A stretch of DNA of 64,000 nt from Hymenobacter aquaticus (GTDB taxonomy: Bacteria > Bacteroidota > Bacteroidia > Cytophagales > Hymenobacteraceae): positions 992,001 to 1,056,000 of the forward strand of contig NZ_SRLC01000002.1 of assembly GCF_004765605.1 (NCBI RefSeq), written 5' to 3'. Positions 1 to 7,351 of this stretch are shown here, piece after piece. Position 1 is the stretch's first letter. Each line of letters begins with the position of its first letter. The notes beneath the pieces were generated by a model. The model was not told the DNA's origin. It was given only the letters and a program-made list of their open reading frames with translations, and did not search any database. A program made the translations under genes and the position numbers.

Positions 1-730
1 GGGTGTTGGTGCGCATGTAGTCAGCGCTCTGGGCCGGGTTGAAGGTGGCGTTGGAGCTGGTGCCGTACGAGCCGTTGTAGTAGCTCACGTCGGGCCCGAA
101 GTACACGGCGTTCCAGTCGCCGGAGGTGGAGTTGTTGCCGGGGTTGGGGTTGAAGTTCTGCCAGTTTTTGGAGAAGCGTCCGTTGCGGGCCAGGTAGTTG
201 GCGGCCGTTTCGTCGGTGGCAGGCTTGGTGTAGCTCACGTACCGGAAGTTTTTGTAGCGCCCGGTCGTGTAATCGTCCCAGGCGGCGGGGTCTACGCCGC
301 CCTGCCCGCTGGCCGAGCCGGCATTGTCGAGGTGGTTGAGTACAATATCCTGCACTACTTCAATGCCGTTGGCGTGCAGAATGGCCACGCCCCGCAGCAG
401 CTCGTCCTTTGTGCCCAGGCGGGTGGGTAAAAAGCCCTTTTGGTACTTATCCCCGAGGTCGTAGTTGTCGAACGGGGAATAGCCGTTGCCCTGGTTGCCA
501 TTCTTGATGGAAGGCGGCAGCCAGACGGCGTCGATGCCTATGGCCTTGAGGCGCGGGGCCAGGTCGGCAATGTAGTTGGCCCAGCCGTTGGGGTAGTTGG
601 TGTTCCAGTAGTCCCACCAGAAGCCTTGCAGTACGACTTTTTGGGCGCGTACCGGGCTGCCGGTCAACAGCAGGAATAGCGAGAGGGCGACCAGCAGCCA
701 GCGGCTGGGTCGGGGAGTAGAATTGGGCAT
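1..730 (-). CDS. Alpha-amylase, GH13 family (5' part; continues beyond window start)
   Basis: Read from an ATG at 730 to the window edge, giving about 243 N-terminal residues; the C-terminal part lies outside. A signal peptide (basic start, then LLVALSLFLLLTGSPVRAQ) implies export. The mature protein opens with QGFWWDYWNTNYPNGWANY, then APRLKAIGIDAVWLPPS and GYSPFDNYDLGDKYQKG, the usual beta1 to beta2 part of a GH13 (beta/alpha)8 barrel. Conserved region I is visible as DIVLNHL. The catalytic Asp and Glu of regions II and III would lie beyond the edge, so activity cannot be judged. It probably hydrolyses alpha-1,4-glucans outside the cytoplasm. It is divergent from the L,D-transpeptidase gene, sharing a 299-bp upstream region with two dyads. 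Confidence 0.9.
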   Translation of the reverse strand, partial: MPNSTPRPSRWLLVALSLFLLLTGSPVRAQKVVLQGFWWDYWNTNYPNGWANYIADLAPRLKAIGIDAVWLPPSIKNGNQGNGYSPFDNYDLGDKYQKGFLPTRLGTKDELLRGVAILHANGIEVVQDIVLNHLDNAGSASGQGGVDPAAWDDYTTGRYKNFRYVSYTKPATDETAANYLARNGRFSKNWQNFNPNPGNNSTSGDWNAVYFGPDVSYYNGSYGTSSNATFNPAQSADYMRTNT

Positions 731-766
731 TGGGTTGTGGGAATTGGTTGGAAAAAGCGCGGGCAG

Positions 767-793
767 AGAATAATTACTTGCGTAATTAATTCT
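767..793. promoter_or_regulatory. AT-rich inverted repeat upstream of the alpha-amylase
   Basis: Arms AGAATAATTAC and GTAATTAATTCT flank a TTGC centre and match apart from one inserted A. The repeat lies 37 bp upstream of the amylase ATG in the divergent gap, where a repressor or activator of a sugar-utilisation gene could bind. Operator function is inferred from symmetry and position only. Confidence 0.4.
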
Positions 794-923
794 GGTGGTA
801 AGGTACGCGCTTATAGGAATAAACCACTACGGTAGGCAGGCTAAAATATTATGGCCTGGCGTGGGGGAGCCCGACCCGGGCCGCGGAGGGAATTAATTGA
901 ATATGGTCATTGTTGTATATGCT

Positions 924-949
924 GCCCGACGGTATATATACCACCGGGC
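924..949. promoter_or_regulatory. 26-bp dyad centred on GGTATATATACC
   Basis: A perfect 12-bp palindrome GGTATATATACC (931-942) is flanked by GCCCG on the left and CGGGC on the right at equal 2-bp distances, so the whole 26 bp is dyad symmetric apart from the AC steps. It has no T tail, so an operator is likelier than a terminator. It lies 81 bp before the L,D-transpeptidase ATG. The rest of 731-1029 shows only a weak -7-like TATATTTTG at 999-1007. Confidence 0.4.
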
Positions 950-1029
950 GAGTTTTAACGTATAGCAGGTTGTGCTGGGCTCGTGCCCGGTACAGGGCTA
1001 TATTTTGATAACCAAAACGATTCGTCTTC

Positions 1030-1848
1030 ATGGAAAAGCCAAGTGTAACCCAGCGTAAGCGACTAAAAATCCGGGCCCGCCGCCTGACGCGCCGGATTCT
1101 GCCGTTTGTGGCTTCGTTGTTTATGGCTACTCCGTTGGCTTCGCCGGTGGCCCGCACTACGGCCGCTGGTATGGAAACCAAGATGCCTTCCCCCAAAGAG
1201 TTGCAATCTGCCTTCTTCAACCAGCGTCTGCACGACCTCTACCGCGACCTGCGGGTGGAGGAGCAGGGCCTGCGCTACGCGGTGTTTGAAAAGGCCGTAA
1301 CCGGCTACTTCAACCTGAAAAACGATGGGAAGCTCAGCGATAAGCAGCTGCTCACCGTCGTCGACTTCGACCTGCCCTCCACCGAAAAGCGCCTCTGGGT
1401 GCTCGATCTGGGGACCAAGCAGGTGGTGTTTAACACCCTGGTGGCTCACGGCCACAACTCGGGCGAAAACGTGGCTACTAACTTCTCCAACGAGAACGAG
1501 TCGAACATGAGCAGCCTGGGCTTCTACGTCACGCAGGCCGAATACATCGGCAAGCATGGCCGCTCGCTCAAGCTCAATGGCGTGGACGAAGGCTACAACG
1601 ATAACGCCCTGATGCGCTCCGTGGTCATGCACGGCGCCGATTACGTCAGCGAGGAGTTCATTCGCCAGAACGGCCGTCTAGGTCGCAGCCTGGGGTGCCC
1701 GGCCCTGCCCATGGACCAGTACGCCCAGATTATCGACACCGTCGGCAACGGCACCTGCCTGTTTTTGAACGGCAACGACAGCTCCTACTCCTCGAAATAC
1801 CTGAACCAGGACGTAGCTATGAACACCCTGCTGGCTAACAACAGCTAA
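1030..1848 (+). CDS. Murein L,D-transpeptidase catalytic domain protein (YkuD_2 type)
   Basis: This 272-residue exported protein probably acts on peptidoglycan, making or trimming 3-3 crosslinks. A basic N-terminus and a hydrophobic stretch (about residues 20-45) serve for export. The catalytic domain covers about residues 110-260: LWVLDLGTKQVVFNTLVAHG, then VVMHGADYVSEEF with His201, then GRSLGCPALPM with the nucleophilic Cys223. The order H...S-x-GCPALP is that of the YkuD_2 branch found in Bacteroidota and Proteobacteria. It is followed at once by a strong terminator, so it is probably monocistronic. An alternative in-frame start does not improve the signal peptide. The substrate is not determined by the sequence. 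Confidence 0.85.
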   Translation: MEKPSVTQRKRLKIRARRLTRRILPFVASLFMATPLASPVARTTAAGMETKMPSPKELQSAFFNQRLHDLYRDLRVEEQGLRYAVFEKAVTGYFNLKNDGKLSDKQLLTVVDFDLPSTEKRLWVLDLGTKQVVFNTLVAHGHNSGENVATNFSNENESNMSSLGFYVTQAEYIGKHGRSLKLNGVDEGYNDNALMRSVVMHGADYVSEEFIRQNGRLGRSLGCPALPMDQYAQIIDTVGNGTCLFLNGNDSSYSSKYLNQDVAMNTLLANNS

Positions 1849-1868
1849 TTCCGGTTTTACCGCATACT

Positions 1869-1903
1869 AAAAGGCCACCTGTGCTACACAGGTGGCCTTT
1901 TTT
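1869..1903 (+). terminator. Rho-independent terminator after the L,D-transpeptidase
   Basis: A GC-rich stem AAAAGGCCACCTGTG / CACAGGTGGCC with a CTA loop runs into TTTTTT. It sits 21 bp after the stop codon and can also serve the convergent dehydrogenase gene on the minus strand because A-rich bases precede the stem. Confidence 0.9.
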
Positions 1904-1925
1904 GTGTTGTGGCTGACTAGTCAGG

Positions 1926-2987
1926 CTACAGCTGTACGCCAAACTTTTTGCCGACGCTTTCCAGGTCTTTTATCACCGGGTCGAGCAGGGGAATGCCTTC
2001 CAGCAGGCGGTGCTGGGCCATGATGCGCTCCGGGTCGCCGGGAATGATGACCTGCTTGCCTTGCACGGCCTGGGCGTTGCGGAAGGTGCTGATCCAGTTA
2101 TCCATGTGGGCCTTAAACTCGGCGGCGGGCCGGAAGGCATCCACGCGCATGGCCCCGAAAAAGTGGCCGATGCCCTGGCCCACCGGGTCGGCGGGGGGCT
2201 GCAGGAAGGCCACGAACGGCGGCACCCAAGGCCCGTAGTTGGCGCCCGACAGCACGGCCGAGAAAATATCCACGATGCTGCCCAGGCAGTAGCCTTTGTG
2301 GGAGCCGGTGTCGCCGCCCAGGGGCAGCAGGGCCCCGCCGTTCTTCACGGCGTTGGCGTCGGTCGAGTTGCTGCCGTCGGCGTTCTGCACCCAGCCCTCG
2401 GGCACCGGAAGCTGCTTGCGCTGGGCAATTTCGAGCTTGCCGTTGGCGGCAGTGGTGGTGGCGAAGTCGGCCACGAAATCGGGCTGCTCCCCGGCCGGAA
2501 TGGCTACGGCAATGGGGTTGGTGCCCAGCAGGCGGTCCAAGGAATAAGTGGGGGCCACCAGGGGGCTGGCGTTAGTCATGGCCATGCCAATCATGTCGTG
2601 GGCCAGGGCCTTCATGGCGTGGTAGCCGGCAATGCCGAAGTGGTTCGAGTTCTTCACCGACACCCAGCCCGTGCCGGCCACGCGGGCTTTTTCCAGGGCC
2701 ACGTTCATGGCCTTGGGCGCCACCACCAACCCGAGGCCCCCGTCGCCGTCGACCACGGCCGTGCTGGGCGTTTCGTACACCACGCCCACCCGGGGCGTGG
2801 CGTTGATACGGCCAGCCTCCCACAGCCGCACGTAGCCGATGAGCCGGGCCACGCCGTGCGAGTCGATGCCGCGCAGATCGGCCGACAGGAGCGCTTCCGT
2901 GGCCACCGTGGCATCTTCCGGCGGGCAGCCGATGCTGAGGAAAACGGACTCGGTGAAGGTGAAAAGCTGGTTGTAGGAAAAGGTCAT
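1926..2987 (-). CDS. Malate/L-lactate dehydrogenase family (Ldh_2) oxidoreductase
   Basis: This 353-residue cytoplasmic NAD(P)-dependent dehydrogenase belongs to the Ldh_2 family, which includes malate, sulfolactate and ureidoglycolate dehydrogenases; its own substrate cannot be told. Family blocks are visible: ADLRGIDSHGVARLIGY near residue 40, GDGGLGLVVAPKAM, VSVKNSNHFGIAGYHAM with its conserved His, MTNASPLVAPTYSLDRLLGTNPI, and the glycine-rich GGDTGSHKGYCLG. An upstream ATG at 3011 would add MFCPTSFP; 2987 (MTFSYNQLF) was chosen because the family normally starts just before the first helix. A dispersed palindromic element lies immediately upstream. Confidence 0.85.
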   Translation of the reverse strand: MTFSYNQLFTFTESVFLSIGCPPEDATVATEALLSADLRGIDSHGVARLIGYVRLWEAGRINATPRVGVVYETPSTAVVDGDGGLGLVVAPKAMNVALEKARVAGTGWVSVKNSNHFGIAGYHAMKALAHDMIGMAMTNASPLVAPTYSLDRLLGTNPIAVAIPAGEQPDFVADFATTTAANGKLEIAQRKQLPVPEGWVQNADGSNSTDANAVKNGGALLPLGGDTGSHKGYCLGSIVDIFSAVLSGANYGPWVPPFVAFLQPPADPVGQGIGHFFGAMRVDAFRPAAEFKAHMDNWISTFRNAQAVQGKQVIIPGDPERIMAQHRLLEGIPLLDPVIKDLESVGKKFGVQL

Positions 2988-3012
2988 TGGGAAAGATGTT
3001 GGGCAGAACAAA

Positions 3013-3114
3013 AGAACGTCATTCCGAGCCCAGCGAGGAATCTCGCGTGTTTGGTTGAGTTAGTAATCAAACATCAGCACGCGAGATGTCTCGCTTTGCT
3101 CGACATGACGTTCT
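3013..3114. repeat. Dispersed imperfect palindrome, copy A (GTCAT...ATGAC ends)
   Basis: Two arms of about 37 bp start with AGAACGTCAT and end with ATGACGTTCT. Inside, CGAGCCCAGCGAGGAATC faces the complement of CGAGCAAAGCGAGACATC. The centre holds a smaller TTTGGTTGAGTTAG / TAATCAAACA region. It fills the gap between two co-directional minus genes. The same end motif and architecture recur at 9881, 42188 and 60613. It encodes no protein and has no target-site duplication that I can see. Confidence 0.75.
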
Positions 3115-3123
3115 AAAAGCACT

Positions 3124-4065
3124 TTACTGGGTCAGCATTTCCTGTAGCAGGCCTTCCTTCAGGGCGTAGGCCGAGGCGCGGATGTGCAGGAAGTCGTAGG
3201 TTTTGAGCACGAAGTCAATCAGCACGCAGGCCACCACAATCATGTCGGCCCGCATGGGCGTCATGCCGGGCATGGCCAGGCGCTGCTCGTGGGTGCTGTG
3301 CAGCAGCTGGTGGTAGCTCTGGTAGAAGCTGTCGAGCGAAATCGGGGTTTCCGGGGGCAGGTTGTTGCCGCGCGGCTGCCCGGCGCGGGCGGCCTGCAGG
3401 TCGCCGAGCGTGTCGAAGGTGCCCGATGCCCCCACCAGCGCCGCGGGGCGGTAGTGCTGCACGGCAGCGGTGAGGGCGGCCAGCTTGGCGCTCAGGTACT
3501 GCTGCAATTCGTGCACGTCGTCGGTCGAAAGCGGGTCGTGGCGGAAAAACCGGTCGAGCAGGCGCTGGGCCCCGATTTCGAAGCTCTGCTTCCAGAAGAT
3601 GGTGTCCTGGTTGGCGACGATAAACTCCACGCTGCCCCCGCCGATGTCCATAATCAGGTGGGCGTCGGGGCCCAGCGGCACGGCCTGGCGCACGCCCTGA
3701 CAGATCAGCTCGGCCTCGCGCGCCCCGGGAATAATTTCCACCCGAATGCCGGTTTGCTCGAAGATGTCGTGCACCAGGGCCGGGCCGTTGCTGGCGTTGC
3801 GCACGGCGCTGGTGGCCGTGGCCCGCACTTCCGTCACCTGGTGCAGCTCGATTTCCTCCTGGAAGGCGGCCAGCGTGTGCAGGGCCCGGGCGTAGGCTTC
3901 CGGCGCAATTTCGCCCTTGCTGATGCCGTCTTCGCCCAGGCGCACGCCCACCTTGGTGCGCAGCAGCACCACCGGCTCGGGGTGGCGGGCCTCGGGCAGT
4001 TCCACAATCAGCAGGTGAAACGTGTTGGTGCCCATGTCAATCAGGGCCAGGCGTCGGTGGCGCAT
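3124..4065 (-). CDS. Ppx/GppA family phosphatase (exopolyphosphatase-like)
   Basis: This 313-residue cytoplasmic enzyme belongs to the ASKHA-fold Ppx/GppA family, which hydrolyses polyphosphate or pppGpp. The N-terminal phosphate loop reads LALIDMGTNTFHLLIVE. The second signature is ATATSAVRNASNG (about residues 103-115), and the adenosine-like motif is LIMDIGGGSVEFIV (about 157-170), with the catalytic Glu region before it. The length of about 310 fits the short class without the HD-type C-terminal domain. The gene sits alone between two repeat-rich gaps; the next minus gene upstream is separated by 129 bp of inverted word repeats. Confidence 0.88.
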   Translation of the reverse strand: MRHRRLALIDMGTNTFHLLIVELPEARHPEPVVLLRTKVGVRLGEDGISKGEIAPEAYARALHTLAAFQEEIELHQVTEVRATATSAVRNASNGPALVHDIFEQTGIRVEIIPGAREAELICQGVRQAVPLGPDAHLIMDIGGGSVEFIVANQDTIFWKQSFEIGAQRLLDRFFRHDPLSTDDVHELQQYLSAKLAALTAAVQHYRPAALVGASGTFDTLGDLQAARAGQPRGNNLPPETPISLDSFYQSYHQLLHSTHEQRLAMPGMTPMRADMIVVACVLIDFVLKTYDFLHIRASAYALKEGLLQEMLTQ

Positions 4066-4194
4066 AGTAGTTGTTCGTTATTCGTTGTCAGTTGTTAGTT
4101 TTTCGTCTCAGTTGGATGCACCTTGGATGGTATCGGTCAATTGCCGGTAACGGCCATTGACTAACAACGAGCAACCAACAACAAACAACTAAAC
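4066..4194. repeat. Inverted arrays of a TTGTTAGTTG-like word
   Basis: The left side (4068-4112) is built of degenerate words such as TTGTTCGTTATTCGTTGTC and AGTTGTTAGT. The right side (4155-4194) is their complement, ACTAACAACGAGCAACC followed by AACAACAAACAACTA. The intervening 40 bp are unrelated. It occupies the whole gap between two co-directional minus genes. Arms of the same word occur around copy D near 60584-60770. Confidence 0.6.
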
Positions 4195-5076
4195 TCAGTT
4201 GGCGAAGCGGCAAAACGTGCCCAGCGGCAGCTTGCGCTGGCCGCGGTCGTGGAGGTAGATTTCCCCGATTTCGCGCGTGCCCTGGGCCTTGGGGAATATT
4301 TCCGTCACCAGGTTATCCAGAATCAGGGCCGAGAAGCCCAGGGAATACAGGTTAATCAGGAAGAAATGGTCTTCCGGGTCGAGCAGCTGCCGGCAGAGCT
4401 TGAGCATCTCGTTGAGCTCATCTTCCAGCTGCCACTTCTCGCCGTTGGGGCCGCGGCCGTAGGCGGGCGGGTCCAGGATCAGGCCCTGGTACTTGTTGCC
4501 GCGCTTCACTTCGCGCTGCACGTACTTCATGGCGTCTTCCACCAGCCAGCGCACCCCATCCAGGCCCGAGGCTTCCATGTTGTCGCGGGCCCAGAAGTTG
4601 ACCTGCTTCACCGAGTCGAGGTGGGTTACGTCGGCCCCGGCGGCGCGGGCAGCCAGCGTGGCCGCGCCGGTGTAAGCAAACAGGTTCAGCACCCGGGGCA
4701 CGGCGGCACGGCGCTTCTTGGTCTGGGCGTAGATAAACTGCCAGTTGGGGTCCTGCTCGGGAAACAAACCCACGTGCTTAAACGACGACATACCCAGCCG
4801 AAACCGCAGCTTGAGTCCTTCCTGGCCGTAGTTGATGATCCACTGCTCGGGCGTGCCGGGCTTTATTTTCCACTGGCCGCGCTCCTGGCTGCCTTTTTCG
4901 CGGGTGAAGGTGGCGTTGGCGCGCTGCCACTCGCTGGCGGGCAGGTGCGGGTCCCAGATGGCCTGGGGCTCGGGGCGGGCCAGCACGTGCTGGCCAAATC
5001 GCTCAAGCTTTTCGAAGTTGCCCGAGTCGATCAGCTCGTAGTCAGGCCAGTTGCCGGTGGTCAGAAAAGAATACAT
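4195..5076 (-). CDS. Class I SAM-dependent methyltransferase, RlmI-like (COG1092 / PF10672)
   Basis: This 293-residue protein probably methylates RNA, as in the 23S rRNA m5C methyltransferase RlmI group; the target is not determined. An N-terminal substrate-binding part contains the GMSSFKHVGLFPEQ segment. The Rossmann core then shows motif I VLNLFAYTGAATLAA, an acidic ribose-binding step VTHLDSVKQ, and motif IV LILDPPAYGRG. No separate PUA domain is visible, so it is shorter than E. coli RlmI (about 396 aa). A TACCTTTG box on the minus strand (5117-5110) lies 33 bp upstream. Confidence 0.85.
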   Translation of the reverse strand: MYSFLTTGNWPDYELIDSGNFEKLERFGQHVLARPEPQAIWDPHLPASEWQRANATFTREKGSQERGQWKIKPGTPEQWIINYGQEGLKLRFRLGMSSFKHVGLFPEQDPNWQFIYAQTKKRRAAVPRVLNLFAYTGAATLAARAAGADVTHLDSVKQVNFWARDNMEASGLDGVRWLVEDAMKYVQREVKRGNKYQGLILDPPAYGRGPNGEKWQLEDELNEMLKLCRQLLDPEDHFFLINLYSLGFSALILDNLVTEIFPKAQGTREIGEIYLHDRGQRKLPLGTFCRFAN

Positions 5077-5109
5077 ACGGATGCGCTAAAGTGCCGCGCT
5101 GCGGCCCGT

Positions 5110-5117
5110 CAAAGGTA
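5110..5117 (-). promoter_or_regulatory. -7 box TACCTTTG for the RlmI-like gene
   Basis: The minus strand reads TACCTTTG, an exact match to the Bacteroidota -7 consensus TAnnTTTG, 33 bp before the ATG at 5076. No clear -33 TTG was identified. Confidence 0.55.
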
Positions 5118-5210
5118 GGACATCCGGGCTGAACGGTGGTAGTTGCCCGCAAAGGCAGTATCTTCCCCTGCGGCCCCCAAGCGGCCCCGCTACCGCCAAC
5201 CTGCTGTGCC

Positions 5211-5702
5211 ATGTCCGAAACCAACCGCCTCTGCGACCAGCTGCACCGGGCCTTCGAGGGCGACGCCTGGTCGGGCCCTGCGCTGTGGGCCACGCTGCGT
5301 CCCCTCACCGCCAGCCAGGCCGCAGCCCGCCCACTCCCCCAGAGCCACAGTATCTGGGAAATCGTGCTCCACCTCACCACCTGGCTGAACGTAGGGCGGC
5401 AGCGGCTGGAAACCCAGCAGGTGCGGCCACTGGCGGATTCGCTCGACTGGCCCGCCCAGCCCACCACGCTCAGTGAAGACCTTTGGGCGCAGGCGCGGCA
5501 ACACCTGCGGGCCGCCCACCAGCAGCTGCTCGACCACGTGGCCACCCTTCCGGACGACGCCCTGGACCGGGTGATAGAGGCACCGGCCACCGGGGAACCC
5601 GGTTCACCCCAGACGGTGTATATCCTGCTGCACGGCCTGGCTCAGCACAACCTCTACCACGCCGGCCAGATTATGCTGCTGCGCAAAGCGTTGGGGCTGT
5701 AA
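5211..5702 (+). CDS. DinB family protein
   Basis: A 163-residue four-helix protein of the DinB/DUF664 (YfiT-like) superfamily, typically metal-binding and often linked to stress or thiol chemistry; the reaction is unknown here. Visible features are SHSIWEIVLHLTTWLN with the first metal-ligand His region, a central helix HQQLLDHVATLP, and HGLAQHNLYHAGQIMLLRK near the C-terminus carrying the later His pair. I start at the ATG at 5211 (MSETNRLCDQ) because a longer in-frame version from 5136 adds a low-complexity Pro/Ala leader, and a TATCTTCC -7-like box (5159-5166) falls inside it. dapF follows after 60 bp. Confidence 0.8.
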   Translation: MSETNRLCDQLHRAFEGDAWSGPALWATLRPLTASQAAARPLPQSHSIWEIVLHLTTWLNVGRQRLETQQVRPLADSLDWPAQPTTLSEDLWAQARQHLRAAHQQLLDHVATLPDDALDRVIEAPATGEPGSPQTVYILLHGLAQHNLYHAGQIMLLRKALGL

Positions 5703-5762
5703 CGCTCGTGCCGCGCGGCCCTGCTGCCCAACCCGCCGATTCCTGCCATCTTTGCACCTATT

Positions 5763-6566
5763 ATGACCATGACCACGCTACCTTTCCATAAATACCAGGG
5801 CACCGGCAACGACTTCGTGATGCTGGACGACCGGGCCCGGCAGTTCGACGAGCACGACCACCACCTCGTGCGCCACCTCTGCGACCGGCGCCTGGGCATC
5901 GGGGCCGACGGGCTGGTGCTGCTGCGCAACCACCCCGAGCTTGACTTTGAGATGGTGTATTTCAACGCCGACGGCTACGTGGGCTCGATGTGCGGCAACG
6001 GCAGCCGCTGCACCGTGGCGTTTGCCAAATACCTGGGCGTAATTCAGGATCAGACCCGGTTTCAGGCCGCCGATGGCCCCCACGAGGCCCACATCGACGC
6101 CGAGGGCATCGTGCACCTGCGCATGCAGGACGTGCTGGGCCAGCAGGAAGTAGAAGGCCACGGCGTGTTTCTCGATACTGGCTCGCCCCACCTGGTGCGT
6201 TTTATGCCCAGCAGCTCCCTGGTTGATCTGAACGTGTTTGCCGAGGGCCGCGCCGTCCGCTACAGTGACCTGTTCCGCGAGAAAGGCACCAACGTGAACT
6301 TCGTGGAAGCGCCGGTGGCCGAGGAGCAGCCCTGGCAAGTGCGCACCTACGAGCGGGGCGTGGAAGACGAAACCATGTCGTGCGGGACGGGCGTGACGGC
6401 GGTGGCCCTGGCGGCCTCGCGGCGCGGGGCCAGCAGCCCGGTGCACCTGCGCACCCGCGGCGGCGACCTGCGCGTGGCCTTCGAGGCCCGGCCCGACGGC
6501 TCGTTCACCAACGTCTACCTGATTGGTCCCGCCCAGCGGGTGTACGGCGGCACCATTGAGGTGTAG
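5763..6566 (+). CDS. dapF: Diaminopimelate epimerase
   Basis: Interconverts LL- and meso-diaminopimelate in the lysine and peptidoglycan precursor pathway, in the cytoplasm. The 267-residue length is typical. The N-terminal signature FHKYQGTGNDFVMLDD, the RLGIGADGLVLL block and both active-site cysteines are present: Cys77 in SMCGNGSRC and Cys207 in TMSCGTGVTAVAL. The start could also be the second ATG two codons later (MTTLPFHK). A CATCTTTG box at 5747-5754 is only 8 bp upstream, suggesting a nearly leaderless transcript. A strong terminator follows, so the downstream acetyltransferase is probably transcribed separately. Confidence 0.95.
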   Translation: MTMTTLPFHKYQGTGNDFVMLDDRARQFDEHDHHLVRHLCDRRLGIGADGLVLLRNHPELDFEMVYFNADGYVGSMCGNGSRCTVAFAKYLGVIQDQTRFQAADGPHEAHIDAEGIVHLRMQDVLGQQEVEGHGVFLDTGSPHLVRFMPSSSLVDLNVFAEGRAVRYSDLFREKGTNVNFVEAPVAEEQPWQVRTYERGVEDETMSCGTGVTAVALAASRRGASSPVHLRTRGGDLRVAFEARPDGSFTNVYLIGPAQRVYGGTIEV

Positions 6567-6580
6567 CCGGTTTGGTACAG

Positions 6581-6620
6581 GCCCCGCCGGCCGGCTCAGC
6601 GTCCGGCCGGCGGGGCATTT
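6581..6620 (+). terminator. Terminator after dapF
   Basis: A 14-bp perfect GC stem (GCCCCGCCGGCCGG and its complement) around an 8-base loop, followed by ATTTTA. It lies 14 bp after the dapF stop. Confidence 0.8.
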
Positions 6621-6634
6621 TATGAGTAAAACGC

Positions 6635-7168
6635 ATGTTGCAAGGTACGACCGTGACGCTACGGGCCCTGGAAGAATCGGACCTGGACTTCCTCTACGCC
6701 CTGGAAAACAACCCCAGCCTCTGGGGCGTGTCCGATACGCTGGCCCCGGTGTCGCGCTTTGCCCTGCGCCAGTACCTGCAGCACGCCACTGCCGACTTCT
6801 ACGAGGTGCGGCAGTTGCGCCTGGTCATATGCGCCGCGGATGAGCCGGTTGGAGTATTGGATTTGTTCAATTTCGAGCCCCTGCACCAGCGGGCTGGCGT
6901 TGGTATTACGGTAATACACTCGGCCCGGCGCAGGGGATACGCCCAGCAGACAATAGAATTATTGCTGGAATATGCCCGGTATACTTTGCGCCTGCACCAG
7001 TTGTATTGTACCGTAGCTGCCGACAACGCCGCCAGCCTGCGCCTGTTCCGTCAGGCCGGGTTTCGCCGCGTGGGGGTGCGCAAAGAATGGCTGCGCAAAG
7101 ATTTTTCCTGGCAGGACGCGGTTGAGCTGCAATACGTGTTGGCGGCAAAGCCTGTTGACAACGAATAA
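6635..7168 (+). CDS. GNAT family N-acetyltransferase
   Basis: A 177-residue acetyl-CoA-dependent N-acetyltransferase of the RimJ/RimL/SpeG-like branch. The N-terminus VTLRALEESDLDFLYALEN is typical. The acetyl-CoA site is seen in the beta4-alpha3 region VGITVIHSARRRGYAQQTI (R/Q-x-x-G-x-A type). The late block VAADNAASLRLFRQAGFRRV matches the N-x-x-S-x-x-L/F-x-x-x-GF motif. The acceptor is unknown; spermidine, ribosomal protein or antibiotic are all possible. Starts at ATG 6635, just downstream of the dapF terminator. Confidence 0.88.
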   Translation: MLQGTTVTLRALEESDLDFLYALENNPSLWGVSDTLAPVSRFALRQYLQHATADFYEVRQLRLVICAADEPVGVLDLFNFEPLHQRAGVGITVIHSARRRGYAQQTIELLLEYARYTLRLHQLYCTVAADNAASLRLFRQAGFRRVGVRKEWLRKDFSWQDAVELQYVLAAKPVDNE

Positions 7169-7351
7169 GTTAACGAGCCGTTAGAATAACGATAGAATAC
7201 TAGTGTTGAGCTTGCACTATTCTGAGATCCGCTGGCCCTAGCGCCGGCTGTATCTTTTTGCCGGCGGCCTTCGTAGAAGGTACCGTCGCGGAAATGGAGA
7301 CTGTGTTGAACACTTTTCCCGCGGCGAATCTACCTTTCTAGCTTCTTTTCT

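Noticed and set aside
2010..3116. Long plus-strand frame opposite the Ldh_2 dehydrogenase
   Set aside because: His/Gly/Val-rich antisense shadow; the minus strand carries all family motifs.
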